NCBI GenBank assembly: GCA_944320135.1
Contig: CALUGI010000027.1
Location: 1-46,177, forward strand
Reading direction: 5' to 3'
Length of the DNA stretch: 46,177 nt
Source: an uncultured Phocaeicola sp.
GTDB taxonomy: Bacteria > Bacteroidota > Bacteroidia > Bacteroidales > Bacteroidaceae
Shown here: piece after piece, positions 1-10,205 of the stretch
Layout of the letters: every line of letters begins with the position of its first letter
Numbering within the stretch: the stretch's first letter is position 1
Position numbers and translations under genes: made by a program
The notes under the pieces: model-generated
The model's input: only the letters and a program-made list of their open reading frames with translations
What the model was told of the DNA's origin: nothing
Database searches by the model: none

Positions 1-5
1 TTCTT

Positions 6-67
6 CCCTTCCCCCTTTTCCGTCCCCTTCACAAGAAGGGGGACGGGGAGGGGGAAGGGTTTTTTCT
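6..67 (+). terminator. Rho-independent terminator of a gene upstream of the window
   Basis: A long near-perfect C-rich/G-rich inverted repeat (arms about 6-30 and 35-59) is followed directly by a T run at 60-67. The T run lies on the plus-strand side, so it should end a plus-strand transcript entering from the left. The gene it serves is outside the window. Confidence 0.8.
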
Positions 68-247
68 TTTCGTGCAACTTGGTGGGAAATCCGCTCATGT
101 TGCCAAGGGAACAAGTTTAATACTTGTTTTGTTTGATTCTGTCCCTTCCGCTTGTATTCGCTGTATCAAGGAACAAGGCGAACAAGCCTTTGCCGGAGAT
201 ATGACAAACCCAAATGTCAAACCATCAAAAAGAAGAAGTCAAGCATT

Positions 248-763
248 ATGCTTTTTACGCCCTCATTGGATATCAGACTTTCAAAAGCACAGGTTATGGC
301 AATAGTCGGCAATCTCCATCACGATGAATGCGGTATTGAAGCTATGTTTACCACAATGAAACGGGCGGACAATCCTCGTGTGGCTTATAATGCAGCGTGG
401 GTGTTGTCTCATTTATCCAAGGAGGACAAAAGAATTTATCTTCTTCCGCGCTACGGGGAGTTGGTTGATATTGCAACATCTGTAGAGCTTTGTTTTCGCC
501 GTGGGTTAGTACTGGCTATTCTCGCAGACCTTCCAGTGGATGAACCGAACGGTAAATTATTGGATTTTTGCCTCACGCGTATGAATGACACTAAAGAAAG
601 CGACGGTTTACGTTCTGCAATGATTAAACTTGCCGCAAGAATGTGTAGACCTTATCTTGAATTGCGCAAAGAGCTAACGTCGTGTCTGGATATGATGCCG
701 CAAGATTCATCCCCAAGCATAGCAGCAGCGAAAAGGAACGCCTTAAAAATGATTCAAGTATAG
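248..763 (+). CDS. Hypothetical helical-repeat (HEAT-like) protein
   Basis: The product is 171 aa, with no signal peptide or membrane segment, so it is probably cytoplasmic. The sequence reads as successive amphipathic helices (for example around NPRVAYNAAWVLSHL), which suggests an alpha-helical HEAT/ARM-like repeat fold; that is an inference from pattern, not a family match. I chose the ATG at 248 over the open frame reaching back to 152, because the upstream 32 codons are Lys/Arg/Cys-rich and unlike the rest. A short perfect dyad lies upstream at 110-128. The gene stands alone and converges on the broken GH2 gene. Similar small proteins are found in Bacteroides, but I know of no assigned function. 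Confidence 0.65.
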   Translation: MLFTPSLDIRLSKAQVMAIVGNLHHDECGIEAMFTTMKRADNPRVAYNAAWVLSHLSKEDKRIYLLPRYGELVDIATSVELCFRRGLVLAILADLPVDEPNGKLLDFCLTRMNDTKESDGLRSAMIKLAARMCRPYLELRKELTSCLDMMPQDSSPSIAAAKRNALKMIQV

Positions 764-810
764 GTATGAACAATTGCACGAAATGTGGAACTCTCAAATT
801 GGTTTGAGGG

Positions 811-883
811 CTTTCAGAAAGGTATAACCCGCCTCTCGCCGGAATCGACCGGCGAGTGTGGGGTTGCGAAATATCTCTGAAAG
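811..883. other. Nested inverted repeat between convergent genes
   Basis: The outer arms CTTTCAGA (811-818) and TCTGAAAG (876-883) match perfectly. They enclose a second stem, CTCGCCGG (835-842) with CCGGCGAG (849-856), plus AACCC/GGGTT pairing. It lies between the ends of two convergent genes. A T run is lacking on both sides, so it may be a bidirectional transcript-end structure rather than a classical intrinsic terminator. Confidence 0.5.
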
Positions 884-930
884 GATTTCCTGTTGGTTTT
901 CGGGAAGCCAACTTCTTTCAGCATTGAGCG

Positions 931-3704
931 TTATTGCTGTATGCTTGCATTGCCTTTCATCCCTATTGCTTTTCTCGGCCTCGCATAGAACAAAAGTCGA
1001 AGTTCGCATTTTCCTTTCACCGGCGGAAACTTGATTTTCAGATCGCGCTCTGTTGTTTCGGGCTTGTCTTGCAGCTTTTTCCCGTTTAGCCAGACTTCGG
1101 CTTCTCCGGCCAGTTTCCTCAATAGAATTGTTCCTCCGTTTTTTTGATATGATTTGTGCGGTTCAAATGCGGTTTGGAATATCACATAGCCCGGCGTTTT
1201 TGGTGAAATCATGTTTTTCCCTGAGAAAGGCTGCCAACTGTTCATGTCATTGTCTGCTATTTTCTCGGTCATGTCCGGCTTTTCCCGGAAGAACGGGGAT
1301 TCTATCCATTGGTTCAGCTGCAAGGGGGCGGTTTCCGGCTTTACGGAAGGTGCCGGCCTTTTCGGACGTGCCGTGATGCTTACGGTGTGCGGTTTCAGAC
1401 CGTCTGCCGTTGTGCTGAGCTTGATTTCGCCCGCTTCTCCCGTGCTTTGGATGATAACTTGAGCCAGTCCGTTGAAGAGGCTCCGTTTGTTCCCTTTTTC
1501 CGGTTCGTGGTAATTCGGGTCGCCGTTGCCCACACCGATTATCCGTGCAGGGCCTTCAATTGAGAACTCCATCATGTTGTCGGCGACAGGGACATGCCTT
1601 CCTTTCTTGTCGAGCGCTTCTACCGTGACAGGAATGGCGTCATATCCGTCTCCTTCCATCACGTATCTGTCCGGGGCGAGACGCACTCTATATGCCGGCC
1701 CTGCGGTTTCCACACAGGCGTGCGATACGATTTTTCCGTTTCTGTAGCCGATTGCCTCTAACTTTCCAGGTTCATAAGGAATTGTCCAAGCGTTCATTTC
1801 GAAAGAATCCACCGTTTGTTCGGATATTTCTTTTCCGTTCAGCAGGAGTTTCACCCGTTCCGCGTTGCTCAATGCCATCACTTTTATCGGTTTCCCTATC
1901 CGGCTTTCCGGCCAGTTCCAGTGGGGAATCAGTTTCAGCACATCGATGTCTTTCCTCCATTGCGCCTGATGCAGCCAATAGGCCGCTTTGGGGAATCCGC
2001 AAAGGTCCATTGTGCCGAAGAACGAGGACACCGTAGGCCATTTATGAGGCGTAGGCTCCCCGTGATAGTCGAATCCGGTCCAATAGAAACATCCGGCCAT
2101 CCAGGGACGTTCGGCTACGGCCCTCCACGCATCGCGGTGGGTTGCTCCCCAATTGGCTTTTTGGGTATCGTAAGAATCCATGATGTGCTTTTCCTTGTCT
2201 GTCGCATACTTGCCGCGTGTCATAAAGGCCGACCCGTCTTCGGAGCTTGTCATTGGAATATGAGGATTTTCCGCATGAAAGCGGTCGTAGCTTTTGTGCT
2301 GATAATTGAAGCCGACCACATCCACTGCTTGGGAAACGTTGTGCGGCGCGAACAGTCCTCCGTTCATGGCGGCGGTGACGGGGCGCGTCTCGTCCAACCG
2401 GCGCACTGCGTCCCTCATGCGGCGCACCATCTCGTATCCGTTCTCCGTCCCCTGCATAGGTTCTTCGTTGAACACCGACCAGAGGATGACGCTCGGACAG
2501 TTGCGGTCTCGGCGTACCATCCATTCTAACTGGCGCACGTATTCGGGAGAAGTGTTGAACACGCGGTTCTCGTCCATCACCATTATCCCCATGCTGTCGC
2601 ACAGGGCCATGAACTCTTTCGACATCGGATGATGGGCAGGGCGGTAGGCGTTCACTCCCATTTCCTTCAGCTTGCGCAGGCGGAACTTCATCAGTGCGTC
2701 GGGCACCGCCACACCCACTCCGGCATGGTCTTGATGGTTGCACACTCCTTTTATCTTGACGTTCTTCCCGTTCAGCCAGAAACCGGTGCCGGCATCGAAA
2801 CGGATTGTGCGGAAACCGCATCGGGTGTCGGTCTCGTCCACGATTTTTCCGTTTTGCATCACTTTTGTCCGGACGTTGTAGAGAGCCGGAGTTTCGGGCG
2901 ACCACAGGCGGGGAGAGTCTACGCGGAATGACAGGCGTGCGACGCTTTCGCGCAAGGATGCCACATTCACCTCCGTGCGCTTGGAGGCTATCGTCTTTCC
3001 GTCGGGGCCTTGCAGGGAAACTTCCACTTCTCCCTCGGCCGTGCTTTCCGAGATGTTGTATAAAGATACTTCCACGGGAAGCGTCCACTTGTCCCCTTCT
3101 TCGTTTACGGGGTTCGCCCAAACTCCGTCGGTGACGATATGCAGGGGAGAGCGTTTCACCAACCAGGCGCGTCGGTAGATTCCCGCTCCTTCATACCACC
3201 ATCCCTCTTGCGAGTCGGTGTCCACCCGTATGGCTATCGTGTTCAGGTCGTCTCCATAAGTGGCATACGGCGTGATGTCGATATACATAGAGGTATATCC
3301 GCACCAGTTCCGGTGGAGCACGGTTCCGTTCACCCAAACGGTGGTATACGTGGCGATGCCTTCAAATTGAACCTCTATATGTTTCCCTTTGTCTTCGGGA
3401 GAGAGGCGGAAATGCCGGCGGTACCATCCTATGCCCCTTCTGTAATATCCTTGCGAGAGGTTGGCATCCGGGGTCACCATGAAGTGTCGTCATAGTTCTT
3501 GGCGGCGGCTCCCGGAGCGTTTCCGGCTTTCGCGTTCCTGTAAGTCGGCCCGTGCCCTTTGATTTCCGGCATCGGGATGTCTCCTTGGTGGAAAAGCCAC
3601 CCTTGGTCGAAGGACAGGACTTCGCGGCTCCCGTCCGTATGTGCCGACACCCGTTGGGCGGCACATAGGCACATCAGTGCAAATGCAAGTATCAGTCTGT
3701 ACAT
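931..3704 (-). pseudogene. Broken GH2 beta-galactosidase-type glycoside hydrolase
   Basis: The 5' part (3704 to 3477) encodes a signal peptide and the start of a GH2 sugar-binding domain, ending ...KNYDDTSW and then a TGA at 3476-3474. The rest continues in another frame as 849 residues starting MVTPDANLSQGYYRRG. The segment normally joining these parts in GH2 enzymes, with the LPHD(W/F) motif, is missing. The downstream part otherwise looks intact: acid/base Glu339 in SVFNEEP, nucleophile Glu414 in TSSEDGS (numbered from the second frame's ATG), and C-terminal beta-sandwich domains to about 849. The second frame has its own ATG but no signal peptide and no visible ribosome site, so export would be lost. 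An in-frame ancestor was probably a periplasmic or surface beta-galactosidase. A sequencing or assembly error cannot be excluded. Confidence 0.85.
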
Positions 3705-3751
3705 TGTTTCAGTTCGTTTTGGTAAGATTCATTCATAAAAGCCACGGCCTT

Positions 3752-3822
3752 TGCGGAAAAGTCCCCGGACTTTTCCGCACAACCCGGCGGGTTTTTCCCG
3801 TCAAGTCCGCCGGGTTGTGCGG
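3752..3822. repeat. Two overlapping perfect inverted repeats
   Basis: Arms at 3752-3764 and 3767-3779 form a 13-bp perfect hairpin (TGCGGAAAAGTCC). Arms at 3775-3790 and 3807-3822 form a second perfect 16-bp hairpin (CCGCACAACCCGGCGG). They share 3775-3779, so only one can be fully paired at a time. They lie between the intact GH2 gene and the broken one, both on minus. No clear T run follows on the minus strand. Confidence 0.75.
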
Positions 3823-3854
3823 TCAAGTTTTTCCGGAAAACGGGACGGGTGGAG

Positions 3855-6755
3855 TCAGAAGCCGATTCTGACGCTTCCTTTCACTCGGTCGCCCGCTTTC
3901 AGCTGCTTGTGTCCGGGCTTTGCTTCTTTCAAGAACTTCTCGCTTCCGGCATTGCTGTAGTCAGCCGCCAAGAAGCGCACCGAGCCTTTGTCTGCCCATG
4001 CGCGGAAATGCTGGCTCCCGTCGGACAGGACACGTATCCGTGTTCCGTCTTCGCTTTCCAACGCCGCCTCAATGATATTTTCTTTGGTCGAGCGGAAGAT
4101 GTTCGAGCCGTTTGCCGTCTGGTCAAGCTCCCATCCGACGGTCGGACGGCTTGAAGGTCCCGCCAGTCCGGAGACCGGAAGCTCCTTCCGGAACGCTTGG
4201 GCTTTGCCTTGCAGGGCGGAGATGTGCCCTTCGGGATAGACGCTCCAATATCCTTTTCGCCTCCACTTCAAGGCGGTAAAGTTCGAGGGGACGCTGAACA
4301 TCAAGCCTGTCTGACGGGGTGAAACGTCTTCCGACAGAACGAAGTCGTAGTCTACGGTCATCTTCCCGTCGCCACGGATGCTATAGACATAGCATCCGGA
4401 AGCCTCCTTATAGCGTCCGCATACCCTTATCTTCACCACGGAGTCGGAAACGGAGCACGCGATGCTGTCTTTCACCCACTCCGTACACACCGGATTGTAA
4501 GGCTCGAAGGTCTGCGACTTTCCGGTCATCTGCACCCCGTCGCCCTCCTTGTTCAGCGGGAGAGGCATCAATGCGGGTGCTCCGGTTATCAGCTTACGTT
4601 TTTTTTCGGAGACGGAAATCAATCCGTCGGCCTTGCTTATCTCCGCCTTTCTTCTTCCGAACTCGATGACGTAGGCTTCCGGCAATTCCTTGAAGCCCAG
4701 TTTGACGGAGCCGTGAGAGGCATCCGGCTCCGTGCGTTCCGTTTCCGGACGGAGGCTGAAACAATATCTGTCCACCTCGAATCCCTGCACGCCGGTCACG
4801 CTCAGTTCCAAGTTCCGGGCCGTCCGCTTCCGTCCTTTCAAGTCGATTTCTATAGTGTCGGCCGAGCGGGGAGGAATGTCTGCACGAATCGTGCCGCTTT
4901 TTTTCCCATATTTCCATTCTATGCGGCATTCGGAGAGGTTGCTGAAGATGTAACGGTTCTCTATCCGCAAGCGTGTTTTCGCGTTTTCGCCTTCAAGCAG
5001 AGCAATCTTCACCGGGCTGTATGCCTTCTTCATGTTCCAGAACTCCGGCTTTTCCCTTCTCCATCCGTCAACCACGCCCCATGTCCCGTAGCCGACCGCC
5101 TTCCCTCCGGGCAGGAAGAACGTGTCGTCAATGCCTACCCAGATGGCTCCGCCCAATACTCCCTTGCTATGGTACATGCCGTTCCACATCTTGTCGAGCA
5201 AGGCTCCCCAAGCGTTTCTCAGTCCCGGATCGGCGGAGAGTTCAAAGCGGTTGTAGGCATTTACGTGGCAATATTCGTCGAACACAACCGGGCGCGGATG
5301 GTTTCTGTATTTCTCCGGTCCGCTCATTCCCGGATAGTGATGGTTGGCTATTTCCAGCGCCCCTTCGTCTCCCTTGGGATTCCATTGGCTGAATATGCGC
5401 GGACGGGTAGGGTCTATCGCACGCACCGTTTCCGACGCGCGCCTGAAGTACTCGTTGAATTTCTTCGATTCGTTTCCGATTGACCACATCAGTATGGAAG
5501 GATGGCTTCGGTCGCGGTTTACCATCTCTACATGCTGGTTGACCAGCACCTCGTAGAATTTGCTTTCCGGTATGTCCGTTTCGTGCGCCCAGCAGAAAGG
5601 AGCTTCCACTTCTACGAACATGCCGAGTTCGTCGCACGCTTCCAGCAAAGCCTCGTCGGGCGGATAGTGCGAGGTGCGGATATAGTTCACGTTTCCCCTG
5701 CGGAACATCTCCACGTCTTCCCTCCATATATCGCCGCAAAGCGAGCGTCCTCTCAAAGGCATCACTTCATGGCGGCATACGCCACGGAGCTTTATGGGCA
5801 TTCCGTTTACGAACACCTCGTTCCCGCGTACTTCTATCTGGCGGAAACCGATGCGGCGCACGGTTTCTTCAACCACTTCCTCTCCATTGCGCAGGCGGCA
5901 ACCGAACATGTAGAGGTTGGGATGCTCGCAATCCCATTTCTCCGGTTCGGCCACGTCGAACGACACGTTCAAGTCACGGCTCTCGCCGGAGGGCAAACTC
6001 CCGATCTTGAAAACCGGAGATGAAAGCGGAATCCTATTCCCTTGCTTGTCGCGGAGGACGAACTCTACGCTGAGGTTATCTATGCGGGAAGGCGACTCGT
6101 TGCTGATGCAGACTTCCGCCTTCAGCGTCGCATCCTTATAGTCCGTATCGAAAGAGGTTGACGCATGGAACAGGGAGATGTTGGATTCCGGCAAAGCGAA
6201 AAGATAGATGTCGCGTGTAATTCCTCCGAGCGGATGCACCGCATACCGGCTTCCGCTCGACGCGGAATCAGCAAGGCTTTCCGAGGCGACCGACACCATT
6301 ATCTCGTTTCGCTTTCCCGGAACGACTAATTTCGTGACATCCATCTCAAAGGCCGTGAAACCGCCCAGATGAGAACCGGCCTTTTCCCCGTTGACAAACA
6401 AGTCGCACTCGCTATATATCGCGTTGCAACGAAGTTTGATGCGCTTCCCTTCCCATAATGTCGGGATGTCAAAGTTTCGGGCATATCCGGCACGTTCCCC
6501 TTTTTCCACTTCAAAACCCTGCATTGTCCATTCTCCCGGCACTTGAATAACCGACTCAAACTTGTCCGGGTCGGGACGTTCCGCATCCAAGCAGGAGGTG
6601 AAACGCCACTCTCCGTTCAGCGGCACTTTCCATTCTTCCACGTTTGTCGGCAAGGGCGACAGGCGGGGAATCTTAAAATCGCCGCCAAAAGCAGACAAGG
6701 CAAATGCGGAGAACAAAATAGCGATAAAAGAACCTTTCCTAAATGTATTTCTCAT
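3855..6755 (-). CDS. GH2 family glycoside hydrolase (beta-galactosidase/beta-glucuronidase type), exported
   Basis: The product is 966 aa. An N-terminal signal peptide (hydrophobic about 8-23) points to periplasmic or outer-membrane export. The order is GH2 sugar-binding domain (about 45-190), immunoglobulin-like domain (about 200-305), and TIM barrel (about 310-600). Glu429 in WSIGNES is the acid/base and Glu494 in VVFDEYCHV the nucleophile, both typical of GH2 retaining enzymes. The remaining ~370 residues form C-terminal beta-rich domains. It hydrolyses a terminal beta-linked sugar; galactoside versus glucuronide cannot be settled from sequence. A TAnnTTTG box upstream (6805-6812) gives a leader of about 45 nt. 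The neighbouring PL8 lyase and broken GH2 gene suggest a glycan-use locus, but no SusC/SusD is present here. Confidence 0.9.
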   Translation of the reverse strand: MRNTFRKGSFIAILFSAFALSAFGGDFKIPRLSPLPTNVEEWKVPLNGEWRFTSCLDAERPDPDKFESVIQVPGEWTMQGFEVEKGERAGYARNFDIPTLWEGKRIKLRCNAIYSECDLFVNGEKAGSHLGGFTAFEMDVTKLVVPGKRNEIMVSVASESLADSASSGSRYAVHPLGGITRDIYLFALPESNISLFHASTSFDTDYKDATLKAEVCISNESPSRIDNLSVEFVLRDKQGNRIPLSSPVFKIGSLPSGESRDLNVSFDVAEPEKWDCEHPNLYMFGCRLRNGEEVVEETVRRIGFRQIEVRGNEVFVNGMPIKLRGVCRHEVMPLRGRSLCGDIWREDVEMFRRGNVNYIRTSHYPPDEALLEACDELGMFVEVEAPFCWAHETDIPESKFYEVLVNQHVEMVNRDRSHPSILMWSIGNESKKFNEYFRRASETVRAIDPTRPRIFSQWNPKGDEGALEIANHHYPGMSGPEKYRNHPRPVVFDEYCHVNAYNRFELSADPGLRNAWGALLDKMWNGMYHSKGVLGGAIWVGIDDTFFLPGGKAVGYGTWGVVDGWRREKPEFWNMKKAYSPVKIALLEGENAKTRLRIENRYIFSNLSECRIEWKYGKKSGTIRADIPPRSADTIEIDLKGRKRTARNLELSVTGVQGFEVDRYCFSLRPETERTEPDASHGSVKLGFKELPEAYVIEFGRRKAEISKADGLISVSEKKRKLITGAPALMPLPLNKEGDGVQMTGKSQTFEPYNPVCTEWVKDSIACSVSDSVVKIRVCGRYKEASGCYVYSIRGDGKMTVDYDFVLSEDVSPRQTGLMFSVPSNFTALKWRRKGYWSVYPEGHISALQGKAQAFRKELPVSGLAGPSSRPTVGWELDQTANGSNIFRSTKENIIEAALESEDGTRIRVLSDGSQHFRAWADKGSVRFLAADYSNAGSEKFLKEAKPGHKQLKAGDRVKGSVRIGF

Positions 6756-6804
6756 ATTGTATATATTATGGGTTGAAAAATTAATTGTCAGGATGCGGTA
6801 ATCA

Positions 6805-6812
6805 CAAAATTA
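6805..6812 (-). promoter_or_regulatory. Bacteroidales sigma-A type -7 box for the GH2 gene
   Basis: The minus strand reads TAATTTTG, matching TAnnTTTG, about 50 bp upstream of the GH2 start at 6755. A TTG-containing -33-like element lies about 20 bp further upstream. Confidence 0.6.
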
Positions 6813-6915
6813 GGGCATCAAGACTTTTTCCGCTTTTATTTTTGTTTATATCTTTTGTCCTTTTGTCTAAAATATCCGCAAAGCTGTCCTCTCTTGTATG
6901 CAGAAGTGCGGATAC

Positions 6916-6951
6916 AAAAAAGGCTGTCCCAAAATAAGATTTGAGGCAGCC
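6916..6951 (-). terminator. Intrinsic terminator of the PL8 lyase gene
   Basis: On the minus strand, GGCTGCC and GGACAGCC form a stem with an A/T-rich loop, followed by six T (6921-6916). It begins 24 nt after the PL8 stop codon. Confidence 0.8.
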
Positions 6952-6974
6952 TTGTGAATTTCAGTTGAACGGTG

Positions 6975-9900
6975 TCATTTCTTCACCAACTTCACGTCAT
7001 AGCTCTTTCCTTCACGGCACGTGAATTGCAGTGCCGTATGCTTCTTGTCGGAGGAAACCACCTTCACGTTCTGCAAGTCCGTTGTCGGCTCCCATTGTCC
7101 TTTCAGGGTGACGGTTACGGGAATCTCCTGACTTTCGTTGAACTTCCACGGGCGGGAGTAGATGCTCCGTTCGATACGTTTCCCGTTGCTGTCGAAAGCC
7201 TCGTCGCTCGGTCCGCGATACAGAGCCAAGTCCGGTTGGGCAACGGTGAGGACAATCTGCTTTTTGTCCGTTTCCTTTACCATAGCCAAGCAACACGTGT
7301 CGGCTTTCTCAATCCATTCTCCCGGCAATGCCGCATCGGGAGTCTCGAACAGCACGTATGAAGTCAGTTTTTCTTCGGCGGAAGATACGATATGTGCGTT
7401 GCGGTCGCGTTTGAGCACCTTATAGGTAGGCTTCTTTGCGAACGCTTCCAATGAAGCCCGGTCGGTCTGCGGCAATACGGCATACTCATACGAAGCGCCC
7501 TTCGGAGCCTTGCCGTGTTCGAACACTAACGATACCCAGTCGCCCGATGTCGGCTTCACGCTTCGTTCTCCGACCGTAGTTTGCGGGAAATTCTTTTCGA
7601 ACCGTGTGTTGCCCTTCACGTAATAGCCTGCGCCGTTCGGAGCGAGAAACGTATTTCCGTCATCTGCGAACTTTTGCCAATAGTCCTTTTCTTCCGGAGT
7701 GATTGCCGCAAGCTGGAACACGGTGGTCTCGGTCGGATAATCCTTGTTCAGGTTCTCTATGTCAGAGCCGAGCGCCACAATCTTGTCGCCGAAGAAATGA
7801 TAGGATATGCGGGCGCGGTGTGAACCGTTGTATTTGTCGTGTTCATGAAGCGCCATTCCGAAGTTTCCGTTCTTGCGCTCCTGTGAGAGACCTCCGGCAA
7901 AAGCCTCGTCCGAGTAAAGCATCTCTTCAAAACCGGAGAAGGCATCTACGTTCAACACTTTCGCGCGCAATAGGTCGAAGGGCAGATGAATGGAAGTAGT
8001 GCCCGGAATGCGGTTCCAGTCGAACCCGTTCTCTTGCCATCCGCTTGTGCCGAAAGTGACATACTGGTCGGGGCGCGAAGTCAGTATTTGCATGCTTCCG
8101 TAGCCTAAATAGCGTCCGTAGAAATTGGCGTCAAGATAGTGCTCTGCACTCCAGAGATAGCGTGAGGAACCTCTCACCACTGCTGCCCAATTGCTTCTTC
8201 TTTGCACGGAAACGCATCCGTAGCCCAAAGCGAGGTTTCCCTGCGGGTCGCCTTCCGGCCTGAAGCCTTCATCAATCAGTTCGCGTTTGATTCTCTTTTC
8301 AAGTCCGGTCAGCTTCTTCGGGAGATAATCGGGAGCTTCTTCTTCGTTTGCTTTCGGAGCTTCCAGTACGCGCAGATATGCTCCGGCCATTTCCGAATCA
8401 TATTTTTGTTTCCCGTCGGGAGTGCCCGCTACAGCCATCATTCCGTATTGAAGGGGTATCAGTTGCCCTTTTCCGTTGGGATGTCGTCCGGACATGGACA
8501 GCGGGAACTGCAGGCGGTTGCAATAGAAGCGCATGGCAAGAAGCACATCCTTTACGGTCTGATGCGCCAATTCCGACACGGCAAACGTGGTTCCGCTCAT
8601 CAGATAAATCATGTTGGTAGCACCGTCCAGTCCTCCCACGGCGTATGCCGGATAATTGTTGCAATGGTGGAATGCCGCTCCGTCGCTCTTGAACGAACCG
8701 GCCAGACCGGGAGCAGGACGGCACCCGTAATCAATCCAACGGGAGAAGGCACGCAGATAGCGGAGCTTTTCCGGAGTGTCTTCCATCATCAGGATGCTTG
8801 CGATACGTCCTGAAGTCTGGGTGTTGAACGAGTCCATGTCGATTCCGTTTCCTTCAGGTTTCGGATAGACCTCGTTCGTGATGGCATACCAGCGCATCGT
8901 GGCCTCCGCTTCCTGCAAGCGTCCTTCCTCACGCAGCACGTCCTTCATCAGGAAATACGAAAGGTAGAGATTCCGCACGCTGTAGCCGTAGTGGTGGATA
9001 TTCCCCCAGCAGCTTCCGTAAGCCACTCCTTGGTCGGTGATATGGTCGTACATTGCCATGAATTTGTCGCGCATCTCCTGCTTGAGCTCCGGTTCTTTTG
9101 CATTGTTGTAGGCGTTTGCAATGTTTCTCATCAGGTCGAAATAGGCTTTCATTTCCATGCCGAGTTTGGTGAACATGTCTTTGTCCCACTTCGGAATCAT
9201 GCGTTCATAGGCTTCGGCCTGACGCACCATAAAGATGGGCAGACCGCTTACCTTCCCGTCTTTATAGGTGATATGATACGTGTCGTATTGTTTCCGTATC
9301 TTGTCAAGCTGCTTTTGGGTAACCTTCCCCGGCGTATAAATCAAATCGCGGAAGCGCTTTTCCATCAGGTGCATGTCCGCTTTCTCCTTTTCAGAAACCG
9401 GATTTAGGGGCAAGTCGGTGGTCCATAGCGAATGCGGATAGATGACCAGCCAGTGGTTCGTGACTCCTTTATGCACGAAGGGCACCTGTACGTCAGGAGC
9501 TTGCTGGCGTGCGTCCACTTTGACCGCCGTAATCAGATGGTCGATGAAGAGTTCGCCTGCCACATCCGGAGCCTGTATGCGGAGTTCGTTCATTCCCGGT
9601 TCCGGTTTGCCTTCCATATCCCGTTCGTAGCATACCCATGCGCCGCGCCATCCGGTAAAGTTGATTCCGAAAGGGAAGGAGGTGCATACCTTTCCATCCT
9701 TCAGAAACTGGAAAGTGATTTTCTTGTCGGCCGCTTTTTCGTTATACACCCATACGATGAATGCCGACAGATAAGTATCTTTGCCTGTAGGGTCTTTTTC
9801 CTCAAACTTCAAGTCTTTTTCTAAAGTCAACGTTGCGCCGGGCTGATACGTCCATCGGAGCGAATGTGTTCCGTCTTTGTAATGCAAATCAGAAATGGCC

Positions 9901-10049
9901 AGCGATGAAGTTTCTCCCTTCATTTGCACCGGCACTTCGTCTTCGAACGAGAGTAGCCGTTCGTTTTTCACTACCTGTGCGGACACAGGAGCTATCCATC
10001 CCATCAGGCATAATGAAAATGCCCAATTAATAAAAAGTTTCCGTTTCAT
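6975..10049 (-). CDS. PL8 family polysaccharide lyase (chondroitin/hyaluronan lyase type), secreted
   Basis: The product is 1024 aa with a signal peptide (cleavage near APVSA-Q, about residue 24). The N-terminal ~190 residues form a carbohydrate-binding-like beta-sandwich. An alpha/alpha toroid follows (about 220-560), then antiparallel beta domains. Family residues align with Proteus chondroitinase ABC I: His462 and Tyr469 in HHCNNYPAY, and Arg522 in SMSGRHP. A Glu in SAEHYL probably fits the fourth catalytic position. The enzyme should cleave uronic-acid-containing glycosaminoglycans by beta-elimination, releasing unsaturated oligosaccharides. Length and sequence resemble the Bacteroides chondroitin ABC lyases. 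Sulfatases, GH88 and SusC/D, usual partners in Bacteroides chondroitin loci, are not in the window, so the true substrate is an inference. Confidence 0.88.
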   Translation of the reverse strand: MKRKLFINWAFSLCLMGWIAPVSAQVVKNERLLSFEDEVPVQMKGETSSLAISDLHYKDGTHSLRWTYQPGATLTLEKDLKFEEKDPTGKDTYLSAFIVWVYNEKAADKKITFQFLKDGKVCTSFPFGINFTGWRGAWVCYERDMEGKPEPGMNELRIQAPDVAGELFIDHLITAVKVDARQQAPDVQVPFVHKGVTNHWLVIYPHSLWTTDLPLNPVSEKEKADMHLMEKRFRDLIYTPGKVTQKQLDKIRKQYDTYHITYKDGKVSGLPIFMVRQAEAYERMIPKWDKDMFTKLGMEMKAYFDLMRNIANAYNNAKEPELKQEMRDKFMAMYDHITDQGVAYGSCWGNIHHYGYSVRNLYLSYFLMKDVLREEGRLQEAEATMRWYAITNEVYPKPEGNGIDMDSFNTQTSGRIASILMMEDTPEKLRYLRAFSRWIDYGCRPAPGLAGSFKSDGAAFHHCNNYPAYAVGGLDGATNMIYLMSGTTFAVSELAHQTVKDVLLAMRFYCNRLQFPLSMSGRHPNGKGQLIPLQYGMMAVAGTPDGKQKYDSEMAGAYLRVLEAPKANEEEAPDYLPKKLTGLEKRIKRELIDEGFRPEGDPQGNLALGYGCVSVQRRSNWAAVVRGSSRYLWSAEHYLDANFYGRYLGYGSMQILTSRPDQYVTFGTSGWQENGFDWNRIPGTTSIHLPFDLLRAKVLNVDAFSGFEEMLYSDEAFAGGLSQERKNGNFGMALHEHDKYNGSHRARISYHFFGDKIVALGSDIENLNKDYPTETTVFQLAAITPEEKDYWQKFADDGNTFLAPNGAGYYVKGNTRFEKNFPQTTVGERSVKPTSGDWVSLVFEHGKAPKGASYEYAVLPQTDRASLEAFAKKPTYKVLKRDRNAHIVSSAEEKLTSYVLFETPDAALPGEWIEKADTCCLAMVKETDKKQIVLTVAQPDLALYRGPSDEAFDSNGKRIERSIYSRPWKFNESQEIPVTVTLKGQWEPTTDLQNVKVVSSDKKHTALQFTCREGKSYDVKLVKK

Positions 10050-10079
10050 GGCAGAGATTCTATCAATTAATTATAAACG

Positions 10080-10087
10080 CAAAGATA
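10080..10087 (-). promoter_or_regulatory. -7 box for the PL8 lyase gene
   Basis: The minus strand reads TATCTTTG (TAnnTTTG consensus), about 30 bp upstream of the PL8 start codon. It is divergent from the promoter at 10171. Confidence 0.7.
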
Positions 10088-10170
10088 GCATTTCTTCAAT
10101 GAAATGAAACTTTTGGAGGGCAAAAAAGGAAATTGCGCGTGAATGTATCTTAGGACGTACCGAATTTTTC

Positions 10171-10178
10171 TATCTTTG
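10171..10178 (+). promoter_or_regulatory. -7 box for the MutS-like gene
   Basis: TATCTTTG lies 28 bp upstream of the ATG at 10206. It shows that the open frame reaching back to 10143 is not the true start, since 10143 would be upstream of the transcript start. Confidence 0.7.
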
Positions 10179-10205
10179 CCGCAAAAGAATATAAAGATTT
10201 ATTGT

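Noticed and set aside
811-883. Possible integron attC site
   Set aside because: The conserved attC core pair (RYYYAAC/GTTRRRY) is absent and no integrase or cassette array is present.
2042-3121. 359-codon frame overlapping the GH2 gene on the same strand
   Set aside because: Out-of-frame reading of the GH2 coding region, Arg/Ser-rich and without domains.
6916-6951. Possible insertion-sequence end
   Set aside because: GGCTGTCCC-type palindromes are seen as terminators; no transposase, target duplication or second end is visible.
10143-10205. Longer N-terminus for the MutS-like protein
   Set aside because: The promoter -7 box (10171-10178) lies inside this stretch, so the transcript should start downstream of it.
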